Shown: one piece after another, positions 35,158-46,400 of the stretch
Layout: every line of letters begins with the position of its first letter
How positions within the stretch are numbered: the first letter of the stretch is position 1
DNA from: Limnanthes douglasii subsp. nivea
Taxonomy: Eukaryota > Streptophyta > Magnoliopsida > Brassicales > Limnanthaceae
DNA length: 64,000 nt
Reading direction: 5' to 3'
Assembly: GCA_036936605.1 (NCBI GenBank)
Contig: JAUPFV010000001.1
Location: 319,450,250-319,514,249, forward strand
Program-made: the position numbers and the translations under genes
Notes under the pieces: generated by a model
Seen by the model: the letters and a program-made list of their open reading frames with translations, nothing else
Database searches by the model: none
Told to the model about the DNA's origin: nothing

Positions 35158-35245
35158 GGTGTCTCACGTTTGCTTGCATGGTTATCCATCAGACTGTTAC
35201 ACTTCTAAAAACTTTTGGTATTCTTTAGAAAAGCAAAATACCACC

Positions 35246-35677
35246 ATGAGCAGTTCAGACGACTCCTACGGCAAAAAATCTTCTGACGGGTCTTTTTCCG
35301 ACGTGAGTTCCAGGTACACCGACTACAAGCGTGAGACTACCACAGAGTACTCTTCCGACAGAGAGTCAGATGTTTTCTCTCCCTCACTTTCACCGGAGCA
35401 TGAGTATGACTCTGAATACTCTCTGTCGTGGCCGGACGAGGAGTCTGACTACGACTGGAATCCTAAACGACGAAGGATAATGAAGAATAAGAAGACGACG
35501 AAGACGATAAGAAGGAAGATAACTCCTAGGAAGTCTTCTAAGGATTCATCAGACGATTCTTACTGGGACGGGAAACCGACGATGAGGAACAGGAGGAGGA
35601 TGAAGAGGAGGAGGAGGAAGAGTGTGAAGAGGAGTCTGAGGATGACGAGGACACTGAAGAGGAGGGTAACTCTTTAG
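35246..35677 (+). CDS. Small MULE gene 2: Ser/Asp-rich then Lys/Arg-rich protein
   Basis: Start at ATG 35246 (MSSSDDSYGKK); the open frame extends upstream without a better start. The ~143-residue product is Ser/Asp/Tyr-rich for 75 residues (SDRESDVF, DEESDYDW). It then becomes strongly basic, with KRRRIMKNKK (NLS-like) and an Arg-rich tail ending VTL. From about 35570 the next frame over encodes an almost pure Asp/Glu tail ending in a stop at about 35685, so a one-base indel may have swapped an acidic tail for a basic one. No known domain. The TATA box and start context suggest it was expressed. Confidence 0.5.
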   Translation: MSSSDDSYGKKSSDGSFSDVSSRYTDYKRETTTEYSSDRESDVFSPSLSPEHEYDSEYSLSWPDEESDYDWNPKRRRIMKNKKTTKTIRRKITPRKSSKDSSDDSYWDGKPTMRNRRRMKRRRRKSVKRSLRMTRTLKRRVTL

Positions 35678-36329
35678 ATTATTAAAAATTGTTTGTGGTT
35701 GTTTCAAAGTGTAGTAGTTTTTTGAAATTTTGATTATTAAACCCTATAACATTTGGTTATTTTTTTGTTAGGGTTTAGTATCTGGGCATGCGTATGCTCT
35801 TTGTTATCGATATGTATTAAGTTAGTCTTCCTTCCTTTTGCAATGTTAAAATTATAAATGGATTTGATTGTTTGATTGCGATAGTTTGATAGTGTATGTG
35901 ACAACCTTGAACTGAAAGACAGAATACATTAGAAATGTATAGTAAATTCATTTGCCACGCGTTGTAAATCCTTAATGACTCGCGCGGAGGAATGGTCAAA
36001 CTAATTTTAACCATACAATGCATGATCTTTGGGATGGCTTGTTAGAATGGTAGCACCATATCGCGCGCTATAGTTATTTAACATCGCGTGTTATGATACA
36101 CTTCAACTAGACTTCAGTTACGAGAAATGAATGCGAGTCGACGGTCTGGCTGCAATATTTTTATAGTCTATGTGACAGTAGGTAATTCACAGACATAATA
36201 CAGTAGAGATGAATAGGAAGTTTACTTGTCACGCGTTATATATCCTTAATAACTCGTGTGACATTGACACCATAATGTTAATCACACAATCCATGATCAG
36301 AGGGATGCCTAGTTACATTGCAACGTAGT

Positions 36330-36815
36330 GCGAGTCATAGTACACGAACATCTCGCGTGGTTTAGGCAAGTCCAACTCAACTAGCGTCATATTACACGAA
36401 CATCCCACGTAATGTCGGCAAGTGCAACTCATCTAGTGTCATATTACACGAACATCTCGCGTGCTTTAGGCAAGTGCAACGTGTCTAACGTCATATTACA
36501 CTTACATCTCGCGTTATGGTAGGAAGTTCAAGACATCTACATCGCAGTGCACAAAAATCTAGCGTGCTTTGGACAAGGTCAACTCATCTAGTATCATATT
36601 ACACTAACATCTCGCGTCCTGTTTGAAAGTTCAACTCATCTAGCTTCATATTACACGAGTATCTCGCGTGATTTAGGCAAGTTAAACTCATCTAGCGTCA
36701 TATAACACGAACATCTCGCGTACAGTACGCAAGTTCAACATGTCTAGTGTCATATTACAATAACATCTAGCGTGATTTAGGAAAGTTCAACTAATCTAGC
36801 GTATCAGATGAAAAC
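36330..36815. repeat. 52-bp tandem array, block 2
   Basis: Units start at 36346, 36398, 36450 and 36502, an exact 52-bp period, continuing to about nine copies. The consensus contains GAACATCTCGCGTG, then CAAGTNCAACTCATCTAGCG, then TCATATTACAC. Same family and orientation as block 1, placed just downstream of the MURA stop. Confidence 0.93.
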
Positions 36816-36966
36816 AGATGACGCTTAAAGCATATCAACTCAAAAAGTTTGGGACAATAACGCGAGAAAGATACAGGACAAGTGGAATCAAGTTAATACA
36901 TACTAAATAAAACAGATGAAAACAAAATAAGATTAGGGCGGGAAGCTCATAGTGTGATATCACATG

Positions 36967-39398
36967 TCATTCGATTGTGTCCAAATTTGAAGCAACGGCC
37001 ACAGCGCAAGTGGGTATATGATACTTCTCCTCTAGATGGAATCCTATTCTTCCTTGGCCTTCCAGCTCGCTTTTTACGTTATGAGGTAGAACAACAGGTC
37101 CTTCAGATTCGTTAGATGATGAACTTTCACCATAGTCGGTTATTAAAGGTATGCTAAACGAATAAGTGGATCTATAATTACTTACAGTGTAGAATAGTTC
37201 TACCAACGTCATAGGATCTTCGTTAACGGATGTTATTGCAGCCAATGAGTGAGCACATGGAAAATACTTTTGCTGCCATGAACCACATGAACACTTAAAA
37301 TTAAGTATGTTGACAACCATAACTGGTTCAGAATAAACTTCGAATGAACCTGCAGAAGACTTAGATACCACCCAGGTTCAACCGATTAGAACATTCTCCT
37401 TAAACTGCTTCTCATATTCGGGGCATAAATAACTGTTCAAGCTTAGTCCTTCTGAATAACGTCTAGAAATCTGAGTCATTAGCATAACTCTAATCTTGTA
37501 TATCATTTCAATAATCGGTAGATTGCAAAACTTTTTAATCTGATTGTTAAAGGATTCGGCAGCAGATGATGCCATTGCCCTGTAACGTTTGCCAATGACG
37601 AATGGTTGAGCGTACTTTTCGGGAGGTAAATTCTCGATGAAAGCCTTAATCTTTTTACCACCTCTACTTAAAAACTTGGAAAGTCTCTCATTAAAAAGTT
37701 CAATTGTTGGAGCGTAAGCATAACTTTTGAATTGCTTCAACATTTTCTTCTTAAACTCGTGGTTAGTGCACTCAATAGCTGTTTTCAAATTATTAAGCAG
37801 ATGATATATACAGTAAGCATGAAAGCAGTTTGGATAAACAACGGAAACAACATTAATAATACCAGAATGTATGTCAGAAATAAAAGTGATTTGACGGTTT
37901 AACAAATGAGGTTTAAGACATTCCATAAACCACATCCAGTTATCGGAATCTTCACCACCAAAAATACCAAAAGAAACTGGAAAAATACCTACAATATGAA
38001 AATAGGTTTAGGGAGTCCATAATATAAGGATATATGAATCAATTAAGACGCGATTGCTATGATGGCAGTGCCTATCTCGCGCGATGGTACATATAATATA
38101 CAATGTATCGCGCGATGTGTAACTATAAACAAAAGAAGCATCGCGCGATTGATAAGGATGGTCAAGTCGATGAGGCGCGGATCATAAACATTGGCTATAT
38201 AACAACTCGCGTTAGGGGTAAGCTTATTATCAGGTTGGTGAGATACGCATTATTCTATCTTATTAACACGCATATAAATTTACATTTACACGAAGGTTTA
38301 AAACACATTGTTATTGCCATAATTTTCCACTGCAGACAGCAAAACACCATCATGCTTGCCGTTTAAATGGGTACCGTCTACATACAGCAATGGTCGACAT
38401 GAGTGAAAGTCTTGAAATCATGATCCGAATGCCACAAAGCACCTCCTGAAGACATTCCCAAAACCAACCTCTAAATGACAATCGGTAGTAATATCTCGAC
38501 TTTTTAATCTTCTAAAATAAGCATTAAGCAACCCAAACGAAGTATTACTGTCTCCAAAAACTTCCCTCCTCGCCTTCTCTAACGCATTCCACGATAAACG
38601 GTAGGAAATATCTAAACCATAGTCTTGTTTGACAGAACACTGAATAGTTTTTGCTGTTATAGAATGACTTGTCCTAATTGATTCATGTATTTCATCCGCG
38701 ATTAAATCAGACGTCAAATGCCTACTTTTTTTCTTGGAAAATATCGGGCTACATGAATGGATGTTGGCAAAGCGCTTGATCATCATAAAACCAGTGCTAG
38801 AATATATTGACGCATACAGTCGCCATTTACAACCTAACTCTTTGTTGACATAGTAAGTAGTGATCTTAGTGGATGTATTATGCATATACTTGAAAGCAAA
38901 ACCAAGCTCTAAAGCATATCGGCATAAAGATAACCTTACACCGGAGGCACCATCAACGAATGCCTGACCAACTCCTGTGATAGCAGAAACCCAACCCCTA
39001 GTGGCAAGATGTCTTTTTTTATGTTGCGAACAGATTAAACCATTACTACTCTCCCCACTTAATAAATGATCATCGCAGGGTTCTATAAAGCTTACGGTAG
39101 GCTGTTTACCAATGTCATGCGCATCTGTTTCAACTACTCGTTGTTCTATAAAGAAGCTAACGCTTTTCAGACGCTCCACATCGAGATAAACAATTAAACC
39201 AATGAAATCAGTCTCGTTATTTAACAAACAGTAAATTTGACCGCCACATGAGTAGGTAATAGTGTAGCAACCCTTAACCAGATCATCCCATCTACCTTCA
39301 ATATATTTTTCAACAGCTTCAAAGTTTTCAAGCGCGCTCAAAGGAACGATTGAGGTCTGCTTCAAATATTTAAAAATACAATTTTTTTGCTTAGACAT
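36967..39398 (-). pseudogene. MURA-like transposase of the MULE (MuDR, DDE, SWIM domains)
   Basis: ATG at 39398. The N-terminus is about 150 residues without a named motif. A MuDR-type DNA-binding domain follows: GVRLSLCRYALELGFAFKY, then CKWRLYAS and HSCSP. The first catalytic Asp is in YVDGTHLNGKHDG (38376-38378). After an intron (about 37990-38290, whose exact junctions I cannot fix) come FISDIHSG (second Asp), CIYHLLNN, and AAESFNNQIK (Glu). A SWIM zinc finger (FKCSCGSW ... FPCAHSLAA, about 37248-37300) follows. TGA at 38418-38420 and 37378-37380 interrupt otherwise continuous frames, so this copy is not functional as read. It would cut element ends for transposition. Confidence 0.9.
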
Positions 39399-40543
39399 CT
39401 AGTACGGTGCAAATGATAAACATAATTAGGCTAGGTAAGGGAGCTGCCATAAATCGTGTCAGTCTAAGCGCGAGATGTGATGTTAACTGCTTGACTGACT
39501 CGCGTTAGGGGGAAGCTCTTGGAACTCGCGCGAATCCGACACGTAAATCACGTTAGATAAATAATAATAATATAATATGCTCACAAATGTCGCGATATAT
39601 ATGTGACTTACCACCTTTAGTGACTCGCGTTAGTGAATTACCCAATTAACTCGCGCGAGACGTGGAATGCTATATACTTCAATTACCTCATCCGGTGACA
39701 AACCTATATCGCTTCATATTGAAAATCACAAAAAAATAACACGTTGTGAGACGTGGAATGCTATACACTTCAACTCGCGTAACACAAACTATAGAGTACA
39801 TCGCGAGACTGAAAATAACGTAACATGCAAACGTCAAATACAGGTATCGTCTTCAACCCAACAACATGTAAGAACAAAACGCCATTACAGAACCTGGATT
39901 CAGCTTGACCATGACAAAACTTACAAAAACATGTTTTCAGCTCCACATAAACTAAGCGAGACTTTAATATAAACAGAATAAAGTTGAAATCCTTAAAAAA
40001 AACTAACAAAACCTAGCTTAAAGACCCAGGAACTAACAAAAGCTTCTACTGGTTGGAAAAAAAACAAAACCCAACTCCAAAATCACAAAAGCAAATAAAT
40101 TTAAAGACAGATGTTTGATAAAAGCTTCTACTCGTGAAAAAAAAAATACGAAACCCAGCTGCCAAGAAGAAATACAGATAAAAGCTTCGAATCGGGTTGA
40201 AGCAAAACAGGTCTATAACAATATTCATATATTACATGTTTTCTGATTTCGCGAACCAATTTAAACAATGAGATTGATTCTAAATGGTTTCTTCAGGTAA
40301 GATATAGGTTCATAACAACTTTTAAAAATAACAGACTAGATTGTACTATTAAGAATTCAAAATTTAAATTATGGTTTGAAAATAGACTGACCCAAACGTC
40401 GGAGGTATTTCAGGAAGATAAATATTAAATGGATATTAAATAAGAATTAGTTTGCTGAGATAGGTATTTAGTAGGCATAAAAAAAAGTTCGGATAATAGA
40501 TGTTAATAAATTTGGTAAAAATTTATTTAGTGTGATATTTCCC
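39399..40543 (-). promoter_or_regulatory. MULE right noncoding region, 5' of MURA
   Basis: 39420-39800 contains at least eight TCGCG words (for example GACTCGCGTTAG twice, AACTCGCGCGA, ACTCGCGCGAG). A near-duplicated GAGACGTGGAATGCTATA word occurs at about 39657 and 39748. 39800-40300 is A-rich on the plus strand with repeated AAAGCTTCTACT words. It probably includes the MURA promoter; no TATA box is assigned. Confidence 0.5.
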
Positions 40544-40943
40544 ATCATAATATTATATAATTGAAAATTCTAAACAATAATTTGAAATACTAATTTATTT
40601 TGATATGGAGTAGAAAATAGTATATGAACGAAGCGGGGACCGCTCTAACAAGATTAGGGACCACAGTCACGTGTAGTTTATTTTCTCGACATCTCATGCG
40701 AACGGCGGTCCCCACATCGACTGTGGGCTGCTTCTTGTTTTATAAGATTCCGTGTCGCACGTGTGGAGCCTACTATCACTAATTAGTAATGACTTGTAGT
40801 ACTAATTTATACTAGTATTACTTGTAAATTTAAATTTTACCAACACAATTATTACTTTAGAAATGTAAAAGTAAAATCATAATTTTATTTCTATTAAGGA
40901 AATGTAAAAGAATTTAATCGCTCAAAATTTTAATAAACTCCTC

Positions 40944-41032
<89 letters not shown>

Positions 41033-41381
41033 GTGGTAGGAGTAGTATAAAACAACATTATAATTATGTTTATTTATCAAAACATGCGCTTTGACTGGTC
41101 TATGGTTTGAGCGACCACCACCACCTACTAAATTATCATTTCAGAAAATGGGGTCTGTTTCTTGTAAGCTTCTGCCCATCGATCATCACTAATCAATCAA
41201 TGTTTTGGAAAAGATAAGTATTTAATTTTATATCTATAAATTACTTAGAAAACCATATTAACGAAAGGTTAGCGTCCCATTTAATTATGGTTTATAAATC
41301 ACATTTAATTATTTGAGTTAATTTAATATTTAACTTTTAAACAATAAACTACGATAAAACTAATATATAAAAGTTTAGTAC
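40544..41381. other. Unassigned sequence with AT microsatellite
   Basis: Between the MULE and the truncated LINE. It contains imperfect GGGGACCGC and GCGGTCCCC words (about 40636 and 40694) and an (AT)40 run. No gene or element is recognised. Confidence 0.4.
40947..41026. repeat. (AT)40 microsatellite
   Basis: Eighty bases of uninterrupted alternating AT. Assembly length of such a run is uncertain. Confidence 0.97.
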
Positions 41382-42480
41382 ATCTCCCTACCTCTCTTGC
41401 TATACATTATCGTTCCGATATCATTGATGATTCCAGATTCGGGAAGAATCTCAAAGTCTCTGACATCATTTTACATGGTCATTGGAATTAGCCTTCAAAC
41501 GTCAGAGCTGCAAGAGATAGAAGTAACGCGAATCTCAAGGAGATTAACAGACTCATTCTCTCTCTTTCCCCTCCCAACATCTTCTCGAATGACGTTCCTT
41601 ATTGGATTGCGAAAGATGGTTGCATCAACTTCACAATCAAGGATACATATAACTCTATTCGTCAGTCCGCCCCAGTCGTGGGGTGGGCCAAGTTAGTATG
41701 GAATAAATTCAATATTCTCCGTCATTCTTTTATCTTATGGCTTGCTGTCAAGACAAACTTTCCACTAGGGATAAGTTACTCAGTTGGAGTTACAATACCC
41801 CGTCTGACTGTGTCTTATGTAACTCTGCTTCTGAAACTATAGATCATCTCCTTATTGACTGTAGTTTCACTCAGAGTATTTGGACCAATGCTAGCACTAA
41901 ACTGGGTTTTCTTTTCCTTCCCACTATTTGACAGTCTTGGGTTAACGAGGTGTCAATCTGGTCTCATTCTTGAAACCATCATCTTTGGCGCACTTGTTTT
42001 GGCGTGGTTATTTACCAGGTTTGGAAGGAGAGGAATTCAAGAATTTTTGGTTCCCCACCAACCACTGCCTTCATGGTCTCTCACCGAATTTTTTATGATC
42101 TTTGGTTCAGATTTCATGGTACCAAGATTTGGTGGCCTTTGTAATAATTTATCTCTTACTTATTCTAATTTTATTGCAGGTTCTAGCGTATTGCCATTTC
42201 AACTGACTTCCTTCATTTGCTGACTTGGAGTGGACTTCCTTGGAGTTCTCATTGGGTTGGCTCGATGGTCCTGATCATGTAGCTTTTATAATCCTAGATT
42301 ATCACCTCTATGTCTCCATTCTAGATTATCTTATGTTTTTCTTTCCTACCTACTTTTCGGCTATCTGGTAGTCCTGTTATTCGACTTTCACTTGTCGATT
42401 GTATCTTCTCGGGGTCTGCCCTAGATATTTGTATGAACCCTTTTATTTTATTTAATGTTTTTTTTCACACCAAAAAAAAT
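41382..42480 (+). mobile_element. 5'-truncated LINE copy with target-site duplication
   Basis: It contains only the end of ORF2 and the 3' tail of the same family as 17255-24517. The protein similarity includes a zf-RVT domain (CVLCNSASETIDHLLIDCSF, 41737-41931) matching CALC ... HLLYDCSF in the first copy. It ends in ACACC followed by an A-rich tail. Flanks AAAAGTTTAGTAC (41369-41381) and AAAGGTTTGGTAC (42481-42493) match at 11 of 13 bases, the duplication expected from target-primed integration. Frames are broken and it is dead on arrival because of the 5' truncation. Confidence 0.9.
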
Positions 42481-43499
42481 AAAGGTTTGGTACCGTTGAA
42501 GTTCAAAATAAAATCTATTATTTAATTGTTATATATATATATATAGATATAGGCGTAGGTATTCATATATTTCTTTAAAAAGAATTTAATTCTTTTTATA
42601 GTATAAGATCTAACTATTTTTTATATCCTAAATATCTTTAATTAATTATATATATAAAAAAATTATATATTATATTCTAATATTTCTTTTCTTTTCTTTC
42701 TAGAATTTAGAAACTACATAGACGACTATTTTTCAACTCGATTTTTTTATTTTTTTCTTATGATTTTATTTGTGGTTTTCGATTTTAATTTTTATTATTA
42801 ATTTCATGTAATTTGAGAGCTCATACTCTTTATAATCACTCGTTGATGTGAGAGCATCGAGGCTATCGAGTGAGATAAAAATTCTTCTAGGCCAGACACT
42901 CTAGGGTGGATTTGAAAGATGATTATTAATCACTAAGCAAATGATATTATTGTAGGTGAAACCACTCCCGAGTAACGAGCTAAACTTCTATTAATTGTCG
43001 TCATATTGATGTATCAATGCGAACGAACCTTAATAACGGTGTGTCAAAGGTTCATTCGAACTACGAGTCACTCCGTCAAAACTCTCATCACAAATATAGA
43101 ATGTCCAATTTTGGTTCATATTGGCTTGAGCAGTATCGGTATCAAATCCATGTGGTAAACTAATGAAATCTCGAGCATACGGAACTATAAATACCTTGGA
43201 TGGACGAGTACAACATAAAGTACAACCTTGTTGCATCTTTGTTAGCTTCATATTTATTAGAATAACACTTATCTCATAAATTTAACCAGTACAAGATAGA
43301 CATGTACAATTTAACATATTACCATGAGTATCACAACAAACAGTTCCAAAATAAGATGTTAAGGTTCGATCATGTGCATTTCTTTTATGTATTTTTAAAA
43401 CATCACACTTACATGATTCAACCAACTACTTTCAAGATTATTTCATACATGTATGATATTATGAACATCGTTTTGTGACCCATTCATAGGAAGAAAAAT
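42481..43499. other. Unassigned AT-rich region
   Basis: After the LINE duplication there is a very AT-rich stretch to about 42830. 42830-43500 is more complex and includes a 73-residue minus-strand open frame (43030-43251) with no recognised motif. It may be the leader of the E4 element, but no LTR or PBS was found. Confidence 0.35.
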
Positions 43500-46400
43500 T
43501 ATCCAGAACGATGAAGAATGCATCATATATTACAAACAAGAGCCCAACGAGAGTCTACAAGATTTTACAAAGTGCTTTGTTAGAAAATAATATTTTGGAG
43601 AACTACCACAATCTTGTGACATGTATCATTTATAGAATTCTCCCTGGAATCCTTGGAGAAGATATCATGAAGTGTAAAACTCTAACCTTCATACAAGTCT
43701 TAGCTTATGTCGAGCAACAAATCAATATATATATATCATGCACACAAGGTTGATAGGTAAGCCTAACGCTTAATCTTCTTATCACCATGCTTATAATCAT
43801 ACTTATATTTTAGTCGAATCTATTCTCGTGGACCTACATTAAACAAACAAACACCCTCATGACCAATCATAAAGAAAAATATCAAGACAAAACAAATACC
43901 ATAAAAAGATAGAGAAAATGACACCAACAGGTTCATATATTCAGTATATCAAACTCCTCCAAAATATTACAACCATATACGACAGAGCTAAAAACTTGGT
44001 ATACTTCCGATATCCATAATGAATATGGAACCCAAGAGAGATGACATATCAGACGAAGTTCTGTACTTACCATAACCAGACTAGTCGTCATATAATGCGA
44101 TTGTTGATCTTAGATAAAATATAAAATATCATAAATGATGATAAACTCATAAAATTCGTCAAGAGTTGAGCCTTTCCACAACCCACAAGCATCGCACACC
44201 AACACCTCAAGCCAAGCTTCCTCGAGAAAATATTCCAGCTTAAGCATTACAGTTAGTGGAAACATTGGTTATCTATTATGTTTGTGATAAATATTTGGAT
44301 CAAAATAGGCATATAGTTGGCACCATCATTGGTAGAGACACTCTCATTGGAATATTAACTCCTCTCAGAAATGTAATATAACTGACTTGAAGGTTTATTA
44401 GATATACCAAAATTTGTCCCATCTTTATGCGAATTCATTTCCCACCATCAATTTTGATGATAATAATTTAAGAGGAGTGGTACGACCCTACCAAGATGCA
44501 GTACTTATCATTATTAATATTGTTAGGCAAACATCAGAGAAATCATAATCGATATAAAAAGTTCAACTAATATCCTCTTTAAAATTACTTATAATTATAT
44601 CGTCAATATATAATATTTGACACCTTATAAATAATATATTATTTAGTTTTACGCGAGCATAAACTCTGATTCTTAAAGAGTTAAAATTAGATGTAGTCTT
44701 AGGCAGAGAGAATGCATGAATAAGGTATAACGCTTTTCATGGTAGTAGATGTCACATCATCTTACAACATCATCTTTGGTTATTTATAGCTTAACAAAAT
44801 ACATGTCATCAATTGCATGAAGCATCAATGCACTCGTTACGTTATCAATAACATAATTGGAGTATTTTGTAGTAGTCAACGTGTAGTCAGAGTGTTATGT
44901 TTCTTCTTTTGTGTCTAGTAAATACAAAACTAGCATGAATCTCATAATCTTAGATGATATTAATAATTTAAAGGAGGTATCCCATATTATGGAATGAGAG
45001 GAAGTGATGGATAACATGCCATAAATTATTTGTCAATAAAAATTACAGGCCAATAAAGTAGAATCTCAAACCATTCTTCCACGAGAAACTTGAAGCCATC
45101 ATAGTTGAAGTCACTCAACTAAGCCAAATTAACCATATCATGGTAGCTACTTATCCTACACGAACTGTAAATATTATTTTGGTGAAGAAGAAAAATAGAA
45201 AGTAACGCATGTGTGTGGACTTTAGTGATCTCGACCCACCATGTCCAAAAGATCCGTTTTGTGCGGCAACATGTAAAAGAATTTAAAGTGCTCGGTTATT
45301 TTTTCTTCATAATGTTTACAAGTTATTAAATGAGATTATCCCGAACCTTAAATGAATATTCATGAGCTAAAATATTTGTTTTAAAATAAAAAAAATAGAA
45401 AAACACACACACATATATATATATCCAACATGTAAAATTACAATAAATAAAATATATTTGTTGACAAAAAACATAAATTATATGTAGCGCTCGAGCCCTT
45501 TTAAGGCAAAAATATTTATTTTGAAGTAACAGATGTTTGAAAGAATTCTCAATTTACATGCAAAGTAAAACAAAGATATTTTGATTTTAACAAATGAAAA
45601 AAACCTTAATCTTTGGGAAACATATCTTATTCTCAAATGGTTAACTGGGACGGTCGAACTCTTTATTATTTTTAAAATATTTCTGAGAGGAAGAACCTTT
45701 ATTCTTCCATCGGTACCATTGGGTGGACGATCCATTCCTTATTCTTCAGTAGACTACTAAGGAAGCACATTATTTTCTCCTTTTTAAGTTTTTTGCCAAG
45801 ACCTTTAGATGAAGTGACCTATCATTCTTTATCTAGAATTTTAAGTGGTAGTACTTCTTCCAAATAAGCAACATTTTTTGGGATAATAAGTTTCTTATTC
45901 TTCACCATATACCAATAAAATAGAGCAATTTATATTATTTTTCTTAATAGAGCTTCATTATGTTCATATGTTATCTTCGTTATCTCGCTAAAATAAGTTT
46001 GATCTCTAACATTTGTAGGAGAAATTTGTATTTTAGTAGGCCATCGATCCTCCAACACTTATGTATAAAGGCACATAAGATCTAATTTTAATATTCGCTT
46101 CTAGAATTTTATATGGTATACAAACTTTATGGTGCCAAACTCCTATATCTCTTTTAGTCGGGATTCGTGTTGAGCACTTCTGTCCTTTAGTAAGTTGTCA
46201 TACCATACCCTTTCCTTGTAAATAGGATGATAGCATCATCTAACGAATTTTATACTCTTTTTGTGTATATTTAGAGGTCGAGAGATGTCATTCTAACTCA
46301 TAGATTTTGTTTTGGAACTCAACTAATTTGACTTTAATCCGCTCTAATTTAACTATCCGTGCTTTTGTTTTTTTAACTTTATTACGGTAACTAATACTTC

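Larger units (their letters stand above)
34701..36329. other. MULE spacer around small gene 2
   Basis: Apart from the gene at 35246-35677, this stretch has an (AT)n run at 34756-34786 and single TCGCG words. A ~300-bp diverged duplication is also visible: CATTTGCCACGCGTTGTA at about 35948 and TTACTTGTCACGCGTTATA at about 36222, each followed by a TCCTTAAT/ACTCGYG block and a GATGC word. No other gene is seen. Confidence 0.45.
27104..40543. mobile_element. Mutator-like element (MULE) with Ulp1-like gene, ~13.4 kb
   Basis: Gene content: a plus-strand spliced gene ending in a C48 protease domain, two small plus-strand genes, and a minus-strand MURA transposase converging on them. Candidate ends are GAGAAAAGTACTAC at 27104 and, inverted, GGGAAATATCACAC at 40543. 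They are weakly similar and both are followed further in by TTTTTACCAAATT. They are flanked by GTGATAATA (27095-27103) and ATCATAATA (40544-40552), a 7/9 match consistent with the 9-bp duplication MULEs make. Pairing a MURA gene with a captured Ulp1 gene is known for Kaonashi-type MULEs in Arabidopsis and CUMULE in melon. Terminal repeats are weak, so the ends are tentative. Confidence 0.75.

Noticed and set aside
33905..36815. Regular 52-bp repeats resembling a CRISPR array
   Set aside because: Whole units are repeated rather than constant repeats with unique spacers, and the context is a plant transposon.
27104..40543. The MULE as a simple host SUMO-protease locus
   Set aside because: MURA transposase, motif arrays and flanking duplication show the protease gene is element cargo.
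40630..40780. GGGGACCGC/GCGGTCCCC and CACGTG words as a regulatory module
   Set aside because: Isolated short palindromes with no gene nearby; not supportable.
43030..43251. 73-residue minus-strand frame with several Cys
   Set aside because: The Cys spacing fits no zinc-finger pattern I recognise and there is no neighbouring support.
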